Positions 51,230-61,929 of a DNA stretch of 64,000 bases are shown piece by piece (within the stretch, counting starts at the first letter, position 1; every line of letters begins with the position of its first letter). The DNA lies in assembly GCA_013399855.1 (NCBI GenBank), contig VXAY01006699.1, positions 184,866 through 248,865 of the forward strand, read 5' to 3'. The notes beneath the pieces are model-generated. The model saw only the letters and a list, made by a program, of their open reading frames with translations. It did no database searches and was not told the origin of the DNA. Source of the stretch: Oxyruncus cristatus (Eukaryota > Chordata > Aves > Passeriformes > Cotingidae). The translations under genes were made by a program, and so were the position numbers.

Positions 51230-52379
51230 CCTATAATATAATAATCACATTCTTCATGTAGCGTATTTCTGATACTTTGCAAGGTTTTTTTACCACATTC
51301 AGCATTTTGGGGGTTCTTTCAACACTTAGATTTGAAGAAAATTAAGAATCACATTTTCTTTTTTGAGGCTTTCCAAGCAGTTGACAGTGGTTAGTCAGGT
51401 TACAGGAATAAGACTAGCTTTTGCCATTTGAATATCAATACTTTTATTTGGTGCTTCATTATATATCTGACTACTCCCAATCTAAATATTGCACTGAATA
51501 GAGGACATTCTGTGAACTAGAACTTCCATTTGCTAATGGATTTTTCTCTTTTGCACAAAATCTTCTTTGTAGTCCATATGAATATGGGCATTTTAATTAT
51601 TAATCAGAAGCATTCTTTCTTATTTGTGTCTGTGCTGTGAAAGAGTTCTTAAAAATGGGATAAAAAATTAATGTACGTTTAGATTTTTCTTCTCTCTGGA
51701 GGGAAGGTGTTCATGAGTTAAATGCTTATGCAACACCTTTCATTACAAACTGTACTACATTTCTCTTGTTACTTCTTTACTGAGCCCTTCTGGGCCTGAC
51801 TGCAGGCCACTGAAGTCAATGGGAGCCCATATAATTGTCTCAGAGGTCTCCCTCTGCTTTCAACTTTTTACTGAGAACAAAGATATACAGCACTGGAAAA
51901 GTATAAGGTACTAAGTAATACTTTATAATGTCTGTGGGTAAAGCAATGGGCTTCAGCCCATCTTGATATCACACACATTAAGAAATCATTACAGTATTTC
52001 ACCAGTGTAAAGTGACAATGAAAATCTAGGAGATATTTCTGACACAGTGCTGCTAAAGCTCTTCAGCTAAAACCGCTGCATTTAAAAATGAAGTTTCTTT
52101 TATACATCTCACTCCACCATCTTTTATACATTTCTCTCACTTCAGCATCCCTATGCCTTCTGCCCATTCCCTTTCATTCTGTACTGACCAGAACCCTTTT
52201 CCTCTGAAGTCAATTGGGAGTTTTGCCATTGACTTCAGCGGGGGAGTTATCATACCCAGGATGCAAAACACATCGAGAAGAGATCCTTGTCAAAGTATAC
52301 ATAGTAAAAGTAAGGAAAAAAAATACTTCAGTGATTTACCGAGGTCCACTTAAAAATCTCCAGCAATTGTGAGCTTTTA
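51230..52379. other. Gene-free DNA bordering the CpG island
   Basis: I see no gene. Base composition rises gradually towards the island. Confidence 0.55.
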
Positions 52380-53008
52380 TACGGGTTTCCCACAAATCGC
52401 AGCAGGCAGTCTAGGAGAACAAAAAGCCCCTTGCCCGGTGTCCCTGGCATTTGGTAGCCGGAGCTGAGCTCCCGCCTGAGCGGAGTTAGTCGTGCGCAAA
52501 CCTGAGCTGAGCAGAATCACCCGCTAATTGACAGCAAACATTTTGCAAACATTACGCTTCCCTAAGGGACGAGGGTTTTGCCACCGGAGCCCACTGCAAC
52601 GCAGGAGGAGGGAGCATCCAGGACGATGAAAAGGCAGGGGAGCCTCGGGCACCCTCTCGTACCGGCCAGGGCTCCGCTCTCCTCCCCACGCCCCGGCGCG
52701 CAGCACCTGGATGCTCCTCTCCGCAGGTGAGGCGCCCGGCGAAGCTCCCTCTCTGTCCGATCGGTGACACCGCGCCTCCTGAAACACCGGACCGCGCTGG
52801 CAGTCCCTAGGGACGCGACCAAAACCCAGGTGGGGAACAGCAGAGGACAGTCCCCGGGGCGTACGGGAGGCATCGTTCCCTCCCTGCCCCGGTCCCAGCA
52901 CGGCGCGGAGCGGAGCCGCCAAGGAGGGAGCCCCAAGCACGGCAGGGCACCCTCCACACCTTACCCGTCCCCGGGGGACCCCGGCGAGATGCGGAGCCCC
53001 GTACTCAC

Positions 53009-53090
53009 CGCGGTGCTGCAGGCAGCAACCCGCAGTGAAGGCGAAGGGCCCCCGCCCCGGCCGGTGCCCGATGCGGTGCACAGACCCCGT
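53009..53090 (-). other. Candidate first-exon end with splice donor (minus)
   Basis: On the minus strand the sequence CAGCACCGCG is followed by GTGAGTAC, a near-consensus donor, giving an exon end at 53009. Upstream sequence is GC-rich and in frame but has no ATG immediately before it, so this would be a non-coding 5' exon or part of a longer one. The 5' end shown is arbitrary. Neighbouring donors at 53299 and 54333 on the same strand suggest alternative first exons. Confidence 0.4.
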
Positions 53091-53298
53091 CCCTCGGCGC
53101 CCACATTCAAGCCCCGACCGCGCAGCTAAAAGTCCTTCTGAGGAGCACCCGGCGAGCCACGCCGCCTCCTGCCTCGGATCGCTGTCCCCTCCCCTCCGCT
53201 CGCCCCGCGCCCCCCCCGGCGGGCGGCAGCGGTATAAAGCAGTCCCTAACCCCTCAGATCACGGACCCGCAGAGGTGCCGGTCCTCGCCGCTACTTAC

Positions 53299-53400
53299 CG
53301 GGCATCCTTCAGAGCGGCAGGCGGGAGCGAGGGAGGAGGAGGAGTAGAGAGAGAGGGAGGGAGGGATGGATGCAGGGAGGGGGCTCGTGGCGGGCTGCGC
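53299..53400 (-). other. Candidate first exon, possible start codon at its end (minus)
   Basis: The minus-strand sequence CTGAAGGATGCCCG is followed by GTAAGTAGC, a strong donor, with the exon ending at 53299. The ATG at 53305-53303 has A at -3 and would contribute only Met-Pro and one base before the intron, a layout seen in genes with a long first intron. Upstream is a pyrimidine-rich CTCCCTCCCT/CTCTCT 5'-UTR-like tract. The 5' boundary is not determined. The ATG could equally be chance. Confidence 0.45.
53322..53369. repeat. Purine-rich GGA/GA/GGGA tract
   Basis: GAGGAGGAGGAG, AGAGAGAG and GGGAGGGAGGGA steps. On the minus strand it forms a pyrimidine-rich leader. Confidence 0.85.
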
Positions 53401-53580
53401 GGCGCTGCGCTGTGCTGCTCGGCAGCCTGGGCAGCTCGGCAGAGTGCTGCGAGTCACTGAGTGAGTGTCTCCGTGCGTGACGGCGTGTGCGTGTGTGCAC
53501 GACGCTGGACACCAGCGAGCCGAGACTCGGGCACCGAGGGGCGGCGGGGAGCGGCGGGGGAGNCGTCCCGCCGCCGCGGC

Positions 53581-53669
53581 GGGAGCTGCCGGGGAACGGG
53601 CTGGGGGAGGCGCCCATCCTCCTCGCTGGCACACGCACCGCCGGGGGAAGGGGGAGAGCAGGGGGAGGG
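53581..53669 (+). promoter_or_regulatory. Two G-quadruplex motifs
   Basis: G-tracts at 53581, 53591, 53598 and 53603 have loops of 7, 3 and 2 nt. A second set is at 53643, 53650, 53661 and 53667 with loops of 2, 6 and 1 nt. Both fit the canonical four-tract G4 pattern on the plus strand, inside the island. The N at 53563 just upstream may reflect sequencing difficulty. Confidence 0.7.
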
Positions 53670-53929
53670 ATTAAAAATAACGATAATTAAAAAAAGCCCA
53701 ATCACTAGGAAAGGAAGGAAGAGAAGAAAAAAAAAAAAAAAACACAAAACTCTGTCTCTACTTTCCAGACGAGGTTTGAGCCCCCCTCCCTAGAGCTGCG
53801 GTCCCGCGGCAGCGGCGCCCTCCCGCCGCGCCGGGAGCCGTCACCGCCCGCGGTGCAGCACGACAGCAGCTGCTGCTGCCGGTAGCGCCCAGCTGAGGAG
53901 CCAGAGCCTCTCCCCGCGTATGGAGGAGC

Positions 53930-53991
53930 CTCCCTCTTTCCCTCCCTCCCTCGTTCCTTCCCTTTTCCCCTCCTTCTCTTCCTCTCTCCCA
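53930..53991. repeat. Pyrimidine tract in the CpG island
   Basis: Almost pure C/T on the plus strand (CCCTCCCTCC, TTCCTTCCC, CTTCTCTTCC steps). Confidence 0.85.
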
Positions 53992-54332
53992 GTCCGCTAA
54001 GGCGGGCGACGCAGCCAGGTGGTGTCGGCTCGCCCTGCGGCCGAGGGAAGGGCAGGGCAGGGCCCTCCGCCGGCGCTGGCTCCTCCGCGGGCAGCGGCCG
54101 GCCTCCTCCCGGCACTCGGGCAGCGCTGGGAGGCTGCAGAGCCGGGATGCGGCTGGAGGGGGAGAAGCGAGGGGCAGAGATGGGGAGCCGGCTGCCCCCA
54201 AGAGCTGCCGGCAGGGCCCAGGAGCAGCGGCGGAGGAATGAGGTAGCAGCCGGAGGGCCCGCCTGAGCCGGGCAGCGGTGCGGTGCTCCACCGCACGCCT
54301 GCAAACGCCGTTCCCCGCGCTCGGCTGCTCAC

Positions 54333-54384
54333 CTCCTGCCCTAGCAGAGTGACCCGCTGGAGTGGACCGAGGACGGTGCATCAT
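54333..54384 (-). other. Candidate coding first exon (minus)
   Basis: Two adjacent ATGs (54384-54382 and 54381-54379) open a frame reading MMHRPRSTPAGHSARAG. The exon ends GCAGGAG at 54333, followed by the good donor GTGAGCAGC. The peptide is not recognised and may be untranslated leader. It is the most upstream of the three minus-strand donors in the island. The true 5' end lies further right, before about 54.6 kb. Confidence 0.35.
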
Positions 54385-54651
54385 TACTGCCGGGTGTTTT
54401 GGGAGAGGTGGGGGGAGCAAGCGGAGAAGGGAGGAAGGGCATGATTGTAAGAATCAAACGGAAAGCGGGGCGGGGGGAGGAGGGAAAGAAGCAACATGCA
54501 CACCAAAAAAGCCCATTCTGGGAAAAGATAAAAAATAGCCACAACAGCATCGAAAGTTGCTCGCTTTGTGACTTGAATTATAACGCTGTCAATGCTGCCT
54601 GGCTTCTCCGACAGTGTGCCCAAGGAACATGCAAGATGGGAGAGGAGGAGC

Positions 54652-55063
54652 TATATACTTTTCGTGTGCTTTCCCTTCCTGGCAGCAGTTTGCTCTTTCA
54701 ACCTCTCTAATAAAACACATTCAAAACCCATTACCCCAACGGAGCACACCCCACACCCCCCACTCCTTTGGTGAAGAGGTGGCTCCCGGTTGTGGTTTCG
54801 GAGTTGCAAGAGGAGTTTCCTTGGGAAAGGGGTGTGTGTGGAGCACCCCCGAGAGTACACCTCTCGGGTTTTGGGCCCTCGAGTTTGGCAGCCCGGGAAC
54901 AGGAAAGAGCAGACTCTGATGAGTTGCCGGAGGACTGTCAGGTATTGCCCGGCGGCCACGAACGGCGGCAGCGCACCAACCCAGGGAGCGGGGGAGGCCG
55001 CCGCCTGTTTTCCCTTGCTCCTCCCGCTGTGCGAGTCGATATCTACGATCAGTTTGCGAGGAG
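54652..55063 (+). other. Candidate plus-strand core promoter and leader exon
   Basis: CTATATACTT at 54651-54660 is a TATA-like element with a YY1-like AAGATGG at 54633. Downstream plus-strand donor candidates are TGTCAG/GTATTGC (exon end 54941) and GCGAGGAG/GTAAAGG (exon end 55063). With the minus-strand exon at 54333 this would form a head-to-head pair separated by about 300 bp. Transcription is inferred. Confidence 0.25.
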
Positions 55064-55065
55064 GT

Positions 55066-58000
55066 AAAGGAAAAAAAAAAAAAAAAAGGAAAAAGAAGGC
55101 TAGATAAAATCTAACTTTTATTTACCAACAATACCTACCCTGGTTAAAAAAATAGCACCAAACCTTAACCCAGATTACCCAGTTAAACGTATCGAGTCGG
55201 AGATAGCGTGGCTGTTTGCCAGACCTATGATCCATTAACCTCTTTAGCTCACTGTTGGCAGGCAACAATAGCACAGGATTAAATTCTTACATTTTACGGA
55301 CAAGCCATTTTCTTTTCATAGGAAGCTCCCCTCTCCTACGTTGCAATTAAAAATAGGGTATCTTAAACAATAAAAATAAGGAAGAACTACTGTAAGTTTG
55401 TAGCTACTTTCTGCTCATTTTTGAGTAAAAACCTTGTTCTACGCTTCAGGTAATATGTCAAAAGGTGGATAGCAGCATATTAAAAATTCTTATAACAAGA
55501 ATTTTGGATAATTTTACCTTTACAAATGAATTATATACTATTTAGACTGTGTGCCGCTCAAAGTTTTAGTTACAGTTCTTTTTACAGAGAGAAACCAAGC
55601 AAACCCCAACATAATCAAAATGAGAGTATGAAAATAGGATATATAGAGCCCTTTTTTCTTCTGTGTGTTTTGGATGTATATATACATATATACCCTTTAA
55701 TAAAAAAAAATCCTGTCTGAAGTTATATATTCATACATAAATGTCTCTGCCCGTGTACATATTATATATGTATATATATATACACCCATTATATCAATAT
55801 TTCAAAATAATTTAAAAATTTAGACTAGAAAAGAGGCTGAGCTGCAAATATGGCTCTCAACCATCTGCCAAGCTACCACTTGGAAAAGAAGTCATAGCAT
55901 CATTGATAGTCATAGAATCACTGACACAGAAAGAATATGAAAGTTATACCTTGCACCTTATTCTTTACACAAACAACTTCGGTAATAGAAATACATCCAC
56001 GGAAAAAAGGAAGTGCAATTTTGTTGTTGTTGTTGGTGGTGGTGGTTTTTTTTGGTGTAGGACATCAGGCTGTGGTCCTAATTGCCAAAATACTTGTTTT
56101 GGAAAGTCTGCATTCAGAGAAGATGAATCTGTCACTGCTGTCTTTCTGGGAGTGGAAGATAAATAGCATGTGCAAAAAAGGATGACTGAGCCCATTGGGA
56201 TCTGGGAAAAAGGAATTGGAAAGGTGATGGGGATGGGGAGTAGGACTATGTAGGTGACAACAGTGAATACAGGAAGCTGGTATGTTACAGAGGAAGCTGG
56301 GCCTGTAAACAAGTGCCATCTCATGTGGAGGAGGCAGCATAGAAGAAGATCTCCATTCCTTCTGTCATGGTCAGGCTGTGCTGTAAAACACAGCCTACTG
56401 CTTATTAGAGAATTAATTAATTAGATTGTAAGATAATGGCAACATCTTCTCAAGACCTCCACACATTGTTTCTAAATCCTCTGTGGTTTAGGAAAAGTCC
56501 TTTTAAAAACATCAAACATGAGACTGAGAAATGTTAGAAGATCTAAGTTCATAGGACTCATCTTCTTGAGGAAGGTTTTAGAGCTGTATTTTTTGTCACC
56601 ATAACAAATTCCTCAGACATAGTCAGCTGGCACTGTGCTGTCCTAGCCCAAACAGAGAAAGGCCCGAGGCTCTTTATTGACTGGGTTTTTTTATTTTAAT
56701 CTGAGAAAATGTAGTCTTGATCCCATTTTCACTAAGATCAGTAATAAAATTAAGAAGTGACCGCTACATTAGCAGAATGTTTTGAGCGTGTGAGACTGCC
56801 TGGCTTCAAGAGCAGACATTAGGGATGGGAAAGACATGTAAATCTACACTGTATAATGTTAAATTTAGGCTATATTGCCACCTGTTGTAGCAAGAGTAGT
56901 CATTAATAGTTCTAAAAAGCTTATTGCTATGGTAGCTAATATGTTAAATATTGAAAGCAGGTATATTTTAGCTGGTTGCCTTTTCTCTGTTTTCTTCACC
57001 AAGTCCAAAGAGTTTTCTCCTTGTTTAAGAGCTGCCTACTGTAGTAGGGAGAGGTATAAGGTATCACACACACTGTTCCATCTTTGCATGTGTTGTGTTT
57101 TATAATCACATTGATATTAGCTAATGCAAAACTGTGACGTTCCTGACTACCCAAAATTTCCAACTTCCCTGTGATATAAAGGCAACAGATATTTGACAAC
57201 CATAATTTTAAGGAAATACAAAGCTGAACCCTCCGTTCTTTAATAAAGTTCTGTTTGTTTCCTTTTTATCTTTTTCTACTATGAAGGGTATTATCCAACA
57301 ACTTTATTGTATTCATTTTCAGTATTGTAACTTGAAGAAGTACATACCATTTATTACAAACAGGTTTTGATGAGAAATAATAAACAGGAAAGAATGGCAA
57401 GGTTGAAATGGCAGCCTTTATTATATCTACTATATGGCTACATTGGTTTGCAATCTCATTAACCCCTTTAAACCAAGTGAGTTGGTTTAAGTCAAAATGC
57501 CTTGAATTTGTATAGGATGACTACTCTTCCTTATATAACAGTATGGAACCAAGATGGTAGCATTTTTTAATGTAAAATTTGTGTTTTATTAATAATTCTG
57601 AAAATCAGACTGTTACTTTTTTGTTAAACATCTGGTCTGTCATAAATGTATGTTTTATGTAGTTATATCTCGCTTTTTCAAACTTGCATTCTGTCCTGTG
57701 TGAAGTGTCTCATCTGCCAACTTTTTATTAACTTATGGCAGGTTGACTTATATTTTGGAAAAAAATTGTGCTTTTCAAGAACTTCATAGGAAGTTAATGT
57801 GTTTAAGGATCTTACAAGATTATGTAAATTCATGTATTACAATAATAGACATAATTTTAAAGGATTCTAACCAATTCTGTTAAGAAATTCTATTAGTTCT
57901 GTTAGATCAGAACTTGCCTTCATAACCCACCAAAAACATACTTCACTGAATCAGTAAATACTATATGTTTGAGCTGTCTGCATATTATTGACTTTTCTGG

Positions 58001-58898
58001 TTTCTGGAAAGCATTACATCAGAAGTCCCTTCCCCCCATTGTTTTCATACCAGAAAAATCAATTCAAATCTTAGATATACAAAGCAACAAAGGTAATCTA
58101 ACCTTGATATATTTCAGAATTTATAAAATCTCCTTGTTTGTTTTGTTGAAGCTCTGCTTTGCAGGCTTATCTTCAGCACCTGAGAGTTTTACAACTCTTT
58201 CTGAATATATAGGAAAACATACAAAACATTAATAGGCAGAGAGGCAGCTTATTTAAAATCATAGGGGAATGTGACTAGCATGTTAAAGAGAGACTTTCAT
58301 TTTGGGAAAAAAATTTTCAAAGGTGCTAGGCTTAGAATCAAATTCTACCTTCAAATGTCCATGCATGATTCCCTTTAGGACGAAAAAAGATTGTATGTAA
58401 AGATGTAACGTTAATTTTAATGGAAGATCAATGGATATTTGCAGAGCTATTTGGTCACTGGCACCAACACTAGTCATCCTTTTCAGAGTTTTATGATGGT
58501 TTTGCTGCTCTTTTCAGTTCCAAACTAACAAACAAGGCCTACCGACTTTTGTTTCATTTCTTGCTAATATATTCCTTGCAAGGTTTATTTTTTTAAGAAC
58601 TCTAGCTCCTTCAGGTAATGGGGAAGAGACTTATAAGTTGGCAGGGCAATAAGTATTGGTTGAGTTAAGGATGATTTGGTATCTCCATGAAAATATTTAC
58701 ATTTTTTCCAGTTCATGAGCATTTGGAAGTTCAGTTCACACATGCTAAATAGCAGTTTGTTAGCGTTATGCAATTAAATGCATATGTTTAACTGTTCTCC
58801 TTCCAGGTAGATTCAAAAGGGGGCTGTATTTGTCTCTCTCAGTGCTGTTGCTCTTAAGCAAGGGAGTCTGTTTTTCCTCTGCCCTCCATTTTGTTTAG
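55066..58898. other. AT-rich DNA right of the island
   Basis: No clear exon. It contains poly-A (55071-55087), TA/ATAC-rich tracts (about 55676-55692 and 55757-55785) and a (TTG)n/(GGT)n tract (56021-56047). If rightward transcription occurs this would be intron. Confidence 0.5.
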
Positions 58899-59475
58899 AG
58901 CCAAAGGTGCACTGAGAAGTAATTCAGTTGAGTACCGGAATGCAAGAAGTCTTCTCTGGATTTCTTGGGACTGGGGAGCTGGCAAGGATGAAGTGACAGG
59001 GATTTCAGTGGTAAAAACTATGGAAGAAAGATCTGAGACCCGGGAGGAACTGATAAGGCAGAGACTGAATTCAGATGACTAACTACTAGGTGCAGAAAAA
59101 GTGCATCGGATGAGACAATGGATCTTTCTGTGTGGTAGTTAGATGGGAAAACTATGTGAGAAATTTATAATTTTGGATATGCTGATAAGGAAAAAGAAGA
59201 AATCAAAATACTGAAGACCGTATCTGGCTAAGTGAAAAGTCAGGTGGAAACATGCCAGTGAAGATGTGAAGATGAGAATGAAGTCCCAGGAGAGGGGGAG
59301 AAAGTGAGAGAACTGGAACAAGATATAAAAGCAGAAAAGTCTGTAATAGAAAAGTCAGAAAAGAAACACAAAAGTCTGTAATACTAGAACATAATGCCAT
59401 GCAGATCTTGGAAATGAACCAACCCTACCAAACCTCAGCATTTCACTGTTATCAATAAATATCTGTGAAACCAGT
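58899..59475 (+). other. Candidate terminal exon (plus)
   Basis: A strong acceptor context (TTTTTCCTCTGCCCTCC then ATTTTGTTTAG) precedes 58899. An open frame continues for 61 codons to TAA at 59080-59082, with a charged end (EERSETREELIRQRL). A purine-rich stretch follows, then AATAAA at 59454-59459 with GT-rich sequence downstream. Acceptor, short open frame and polyadenylation signal together suit the last exon of a transcript running right from the CpG island, coding or long non-coding. The peptide is not recognised and the case is circumstantial. Confidence 0.3.
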
Positions 59476-60871
59476 TGGCAAAGTGTGCTCCTCGCTCTTC
59501 TCTGGTGCTGCTCTATACAAAGGGTGGCCATCTGCTACCATTGTCAAACTTCACGGTAGCTCTACTGGCAGAAACATACCCTGCAGGTCTAACTTCCTGA
59601 TCTCAATGATGAATCTTGTAGTATCAGGCTACTTTTTGAAATACTTGTGTTCATTCTTCAAAGAATGGTAAAGACATGGAAAATGAAAAGGAAGAGGAAA
59701 GGAAAGAAGAAGGAGAGTGAAAAGGAAGAAGGGGGCCCTTTAATCCTCATTATAATAAGGTGTTGCTGTAATATATTAGGGAACATTAGAACTCAAGTTG
59801 ATTTTACTAACTCTATTCAACTTCTTCCCTATTTGTGAATATACATTATAACACACTTTAAAATTACAAAACCCTGTACTGTTTTTCCTTCCATCACCAT
59901 AGGAGATTATCACTGCAGAAGATGAGTCCTGATTAAGGACCAAGCAGGTTTATAATGTTTTGTTTTATTTTCACTGGCCTTTGGTCAAATCAGACCCTTT
60001 TTACCAGTTTATTCAAACTCTACTGAGAAAAATTGTTAATTGAATTTTTAGAGGATTTTTTCTGAAACCAGTCACTATGGTATCTGCATGCCTTGCAAAT
60101 AATTATTAATTTACTTTCACAGTGCTTCCATTATTCCCATTGTAGAGATGAGAACTAAGACATAATCAATTAAAGTATGAGTATCCACCATCTTTCAGTG
60201 TAAAGGTAAATTAGCTAGGAATTTGCGTTTTACTTTTTGAAGGGCTATTGTGTGCTCATTTCAACCAAAAGGTGAAATGAGACCCTCCACATTTTCTAAC
60301 AACAGCAATGCCAGGATAACCTCTCCTGTTTTCTGATTTGGAACAAGTATGGAAGAAAAATTGAAATATGACCATTTCTTCCTTTACTGTCCAAAATAAG
60401 AAACTTCTTTTGCTAAATTTTGTCTTCTGGGAATTTCAAGGGGACATAAAATGTTAATGTTATTTTCATATTAATTTTCAAAGGAACCTGTAAGCCAAAT
60501 CACTTCAGCTTAAGGACTGATTACGATACAATAGGGGGGCTCCTTTCCCTTTGCTAAAAACCACGGGGTGGGGGGGACTTCTAATTGTGTGAGACTTAGT
60601 AAAAGTCACCAGTTGACTATTTTCTCTGAATTGATATCTTGTTGGTTAAGGTCTTTTTTAGCCAGGAATTGCTTTGCTGGATCAAAATAAACAAGCACCT
60701 GATCTGTAATCCAAAACCACATTAGTTAACGTCGGGCTTGTGAAGAATAAAGCCAAGAACCCTGTTATTTTTCACTGTGTCTGTAACCACTAGCGGTTTT
60801 CTAAGTTACCAGCGCCATTGAAACTACACTACAGACTGCTACTCTGAACTTTGACTGAGCCAGGTGCCTAC
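59476..60871. other. Gene-free AT-rich DNA
   Basis: Nothing recognisable apart from a GA-rich stretch near 59665-59735 and two G-runs near 60533-60577. Confidence 0.5.
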
Positions 60872-61065
60872 TTGAATCCACAGATCTCGTTCACACTGGA
60901 GAGATGCTGTGGAGATGGGGCCTTTGCTCTTCTCTACAGAAGACTCAGAAAATCTATCATACATATCTTGGCACTCTCTCCTTGTTGATTTGTTTTCCTC
61001 CTTGAACTGTCGATCCACATGAAGCTCTGGACAATGGAAGAGGCTGAATTTCTTTAGCTCAGACT
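60872..61065 (-). other. Candidate internal coding exon (minus)
   Basis: The minus-strand acceptor TTATTTTTCCAAAAATCTAG precedes 61065. The 194-bp interval is open in one frame, with phase 1 entry, and ends GATTCAA before GTAGGCACC, a moderate donor. The translation has protein-like composition: ESELKKFSLFHCPELHVD, then QFKEENKSTRRECQDMYDRF, then a serine/lysine-rich part and LQCERDLWIQ. I do not recognise the protein. It lies upstream of the CpG island on the minus strand, so it would belong to a different gene or to a transcript starting further right. The alternative is a chance frame of about 65 codons. Confidence 0.35.
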
Positions 61066-61929
61066 CTAGATTTTTGGAAAAATAACAGTAAATATGTACA
61101 AGTAAATGTTCAATAATGTATTTCAAGGGTTGCCAGAGAGCGTGACTGTTTACATTTACTTACATATTTAACATTTTTTTTTTTTTAACAAATCCAAACA
61201 CTCATAATCACATGCTTAGTAAATTTACATTTCATGATACATGTAGCTGGAAGAACTAGAGAGAGATAAGTGGCACCTATATTGCAGGTGACATCCTATA
61301 AAGTGCATAAAGTTCCTCTATATGCCATACTTAGAAGCTGGTGTACAAATAAATTTTAATCTTTCAGGTTCGTCTGTGCTAATCTGATCTTTTGTTCAAT
61401 TTTTCCTTAAGACACATGTGTTACTAAATATATGGGTTCAGTCTCTACACATTTAGGTCTTACAGAACCATATACTACCCTTCTAGAATCACTTAGAAGC
61501 ACTGATGCCCCTGGAATCTTGCTGGTGAGAATGAAAGTGACACATCATGTATTTCATTTCCACCCTGGCTCAGGTATGCACTAAATAATCTCATTCATAA
61601 TGGGATTAGATCTACCAATATCTCTTTAAAAAGTTTCCTTCCTAAGTAATATAACTGGAAAAACACTGTCAAGTTTGCTTGGTGTAATGGCTAGAAACCT
61701 TTTTAATTTCCACTTAGGTACATTTATGTCCATCTAGAATGTTCTCTGTTTCAGTATTACAATTTAGTGCGCTCTTCTTACCTTTATTTACCCACTGACA
61801 TATTTATGGAGCTCAGTCACCACCTTCTCTGCCTAATTTGTTTATATATTTTCCTACCAGAAGAACAGTTTCAGATATCCTTAAAATTAGTCCTTTTCTT
61901 CTGTTTTCTTCTATAACCACGCTGAAACC
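61066..61929. other. Gene-free AT-rich DNA
   Basis: Nothing recognised except a T-run near 61175-61187. The right part may already be degraded LINE. Confidence 0.45.

Larger units (their letters stand above)
53233..53460 (+). other. Candidate plus-strand TATA box and first exon
   Basis: TATAAAG (53233-53239) stands in GC-rich sequence. A start about 30 bp downstream would give an exon ending CACTGA at 53460, followed by the donor GTGAGTGT. An ATG at 53366 opens 31 codons plus two bases up to that donor, beginning MDAGRGLVAGCAALRC. The peptide is not recognised. It overlaps the minus-strand candidate at 53299, so at most one may be real, or the locus may be transcribed on both strands. Confidence 0.3.
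52380..55065. promoter_or_regulatory. CpG island promoter region
   Basis: Abrupt rise in GC and CpG against an AT-rich background, densest at 52430-53330, 53380-53660, 53760-54310 and 54820-55060. GC boxes include CCCCGCCCCGG near 53050 and GGGGCGGGG near 54467. The long overlapping open frames on both strands reflect high GC and lack coding-like content. Strong splice-donor sequences occur on the minus strand (exon ends 54333, 53299, 53009) and weaker ones on the plus strand (53460, 54941, 55063). This pattern suits one or more first exons with alternative starts, perhaps divergent. The gene is not identifiable because no recognisable coding exon is joined to it within the window. One ambiguous base (N) is at 53563. 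Confidence 0.95.

Noticed and set aside
52524..54420. Several overlapping frames up to 220 codons in the CpG island.
   Set aside because: Low-complexity Ala/Arg/Pro/Gly/Ser translations in all frames, many without an ATG start. This is typical of a GC-rich island rather than coding sequence.
55903..55940. CATAGAATCACTGACACAG, reminiscent of a reversed CR1 tail.
   Set aside because: The following sequence does not match the CR1 3' UTR, so the short similarity is probably chance.
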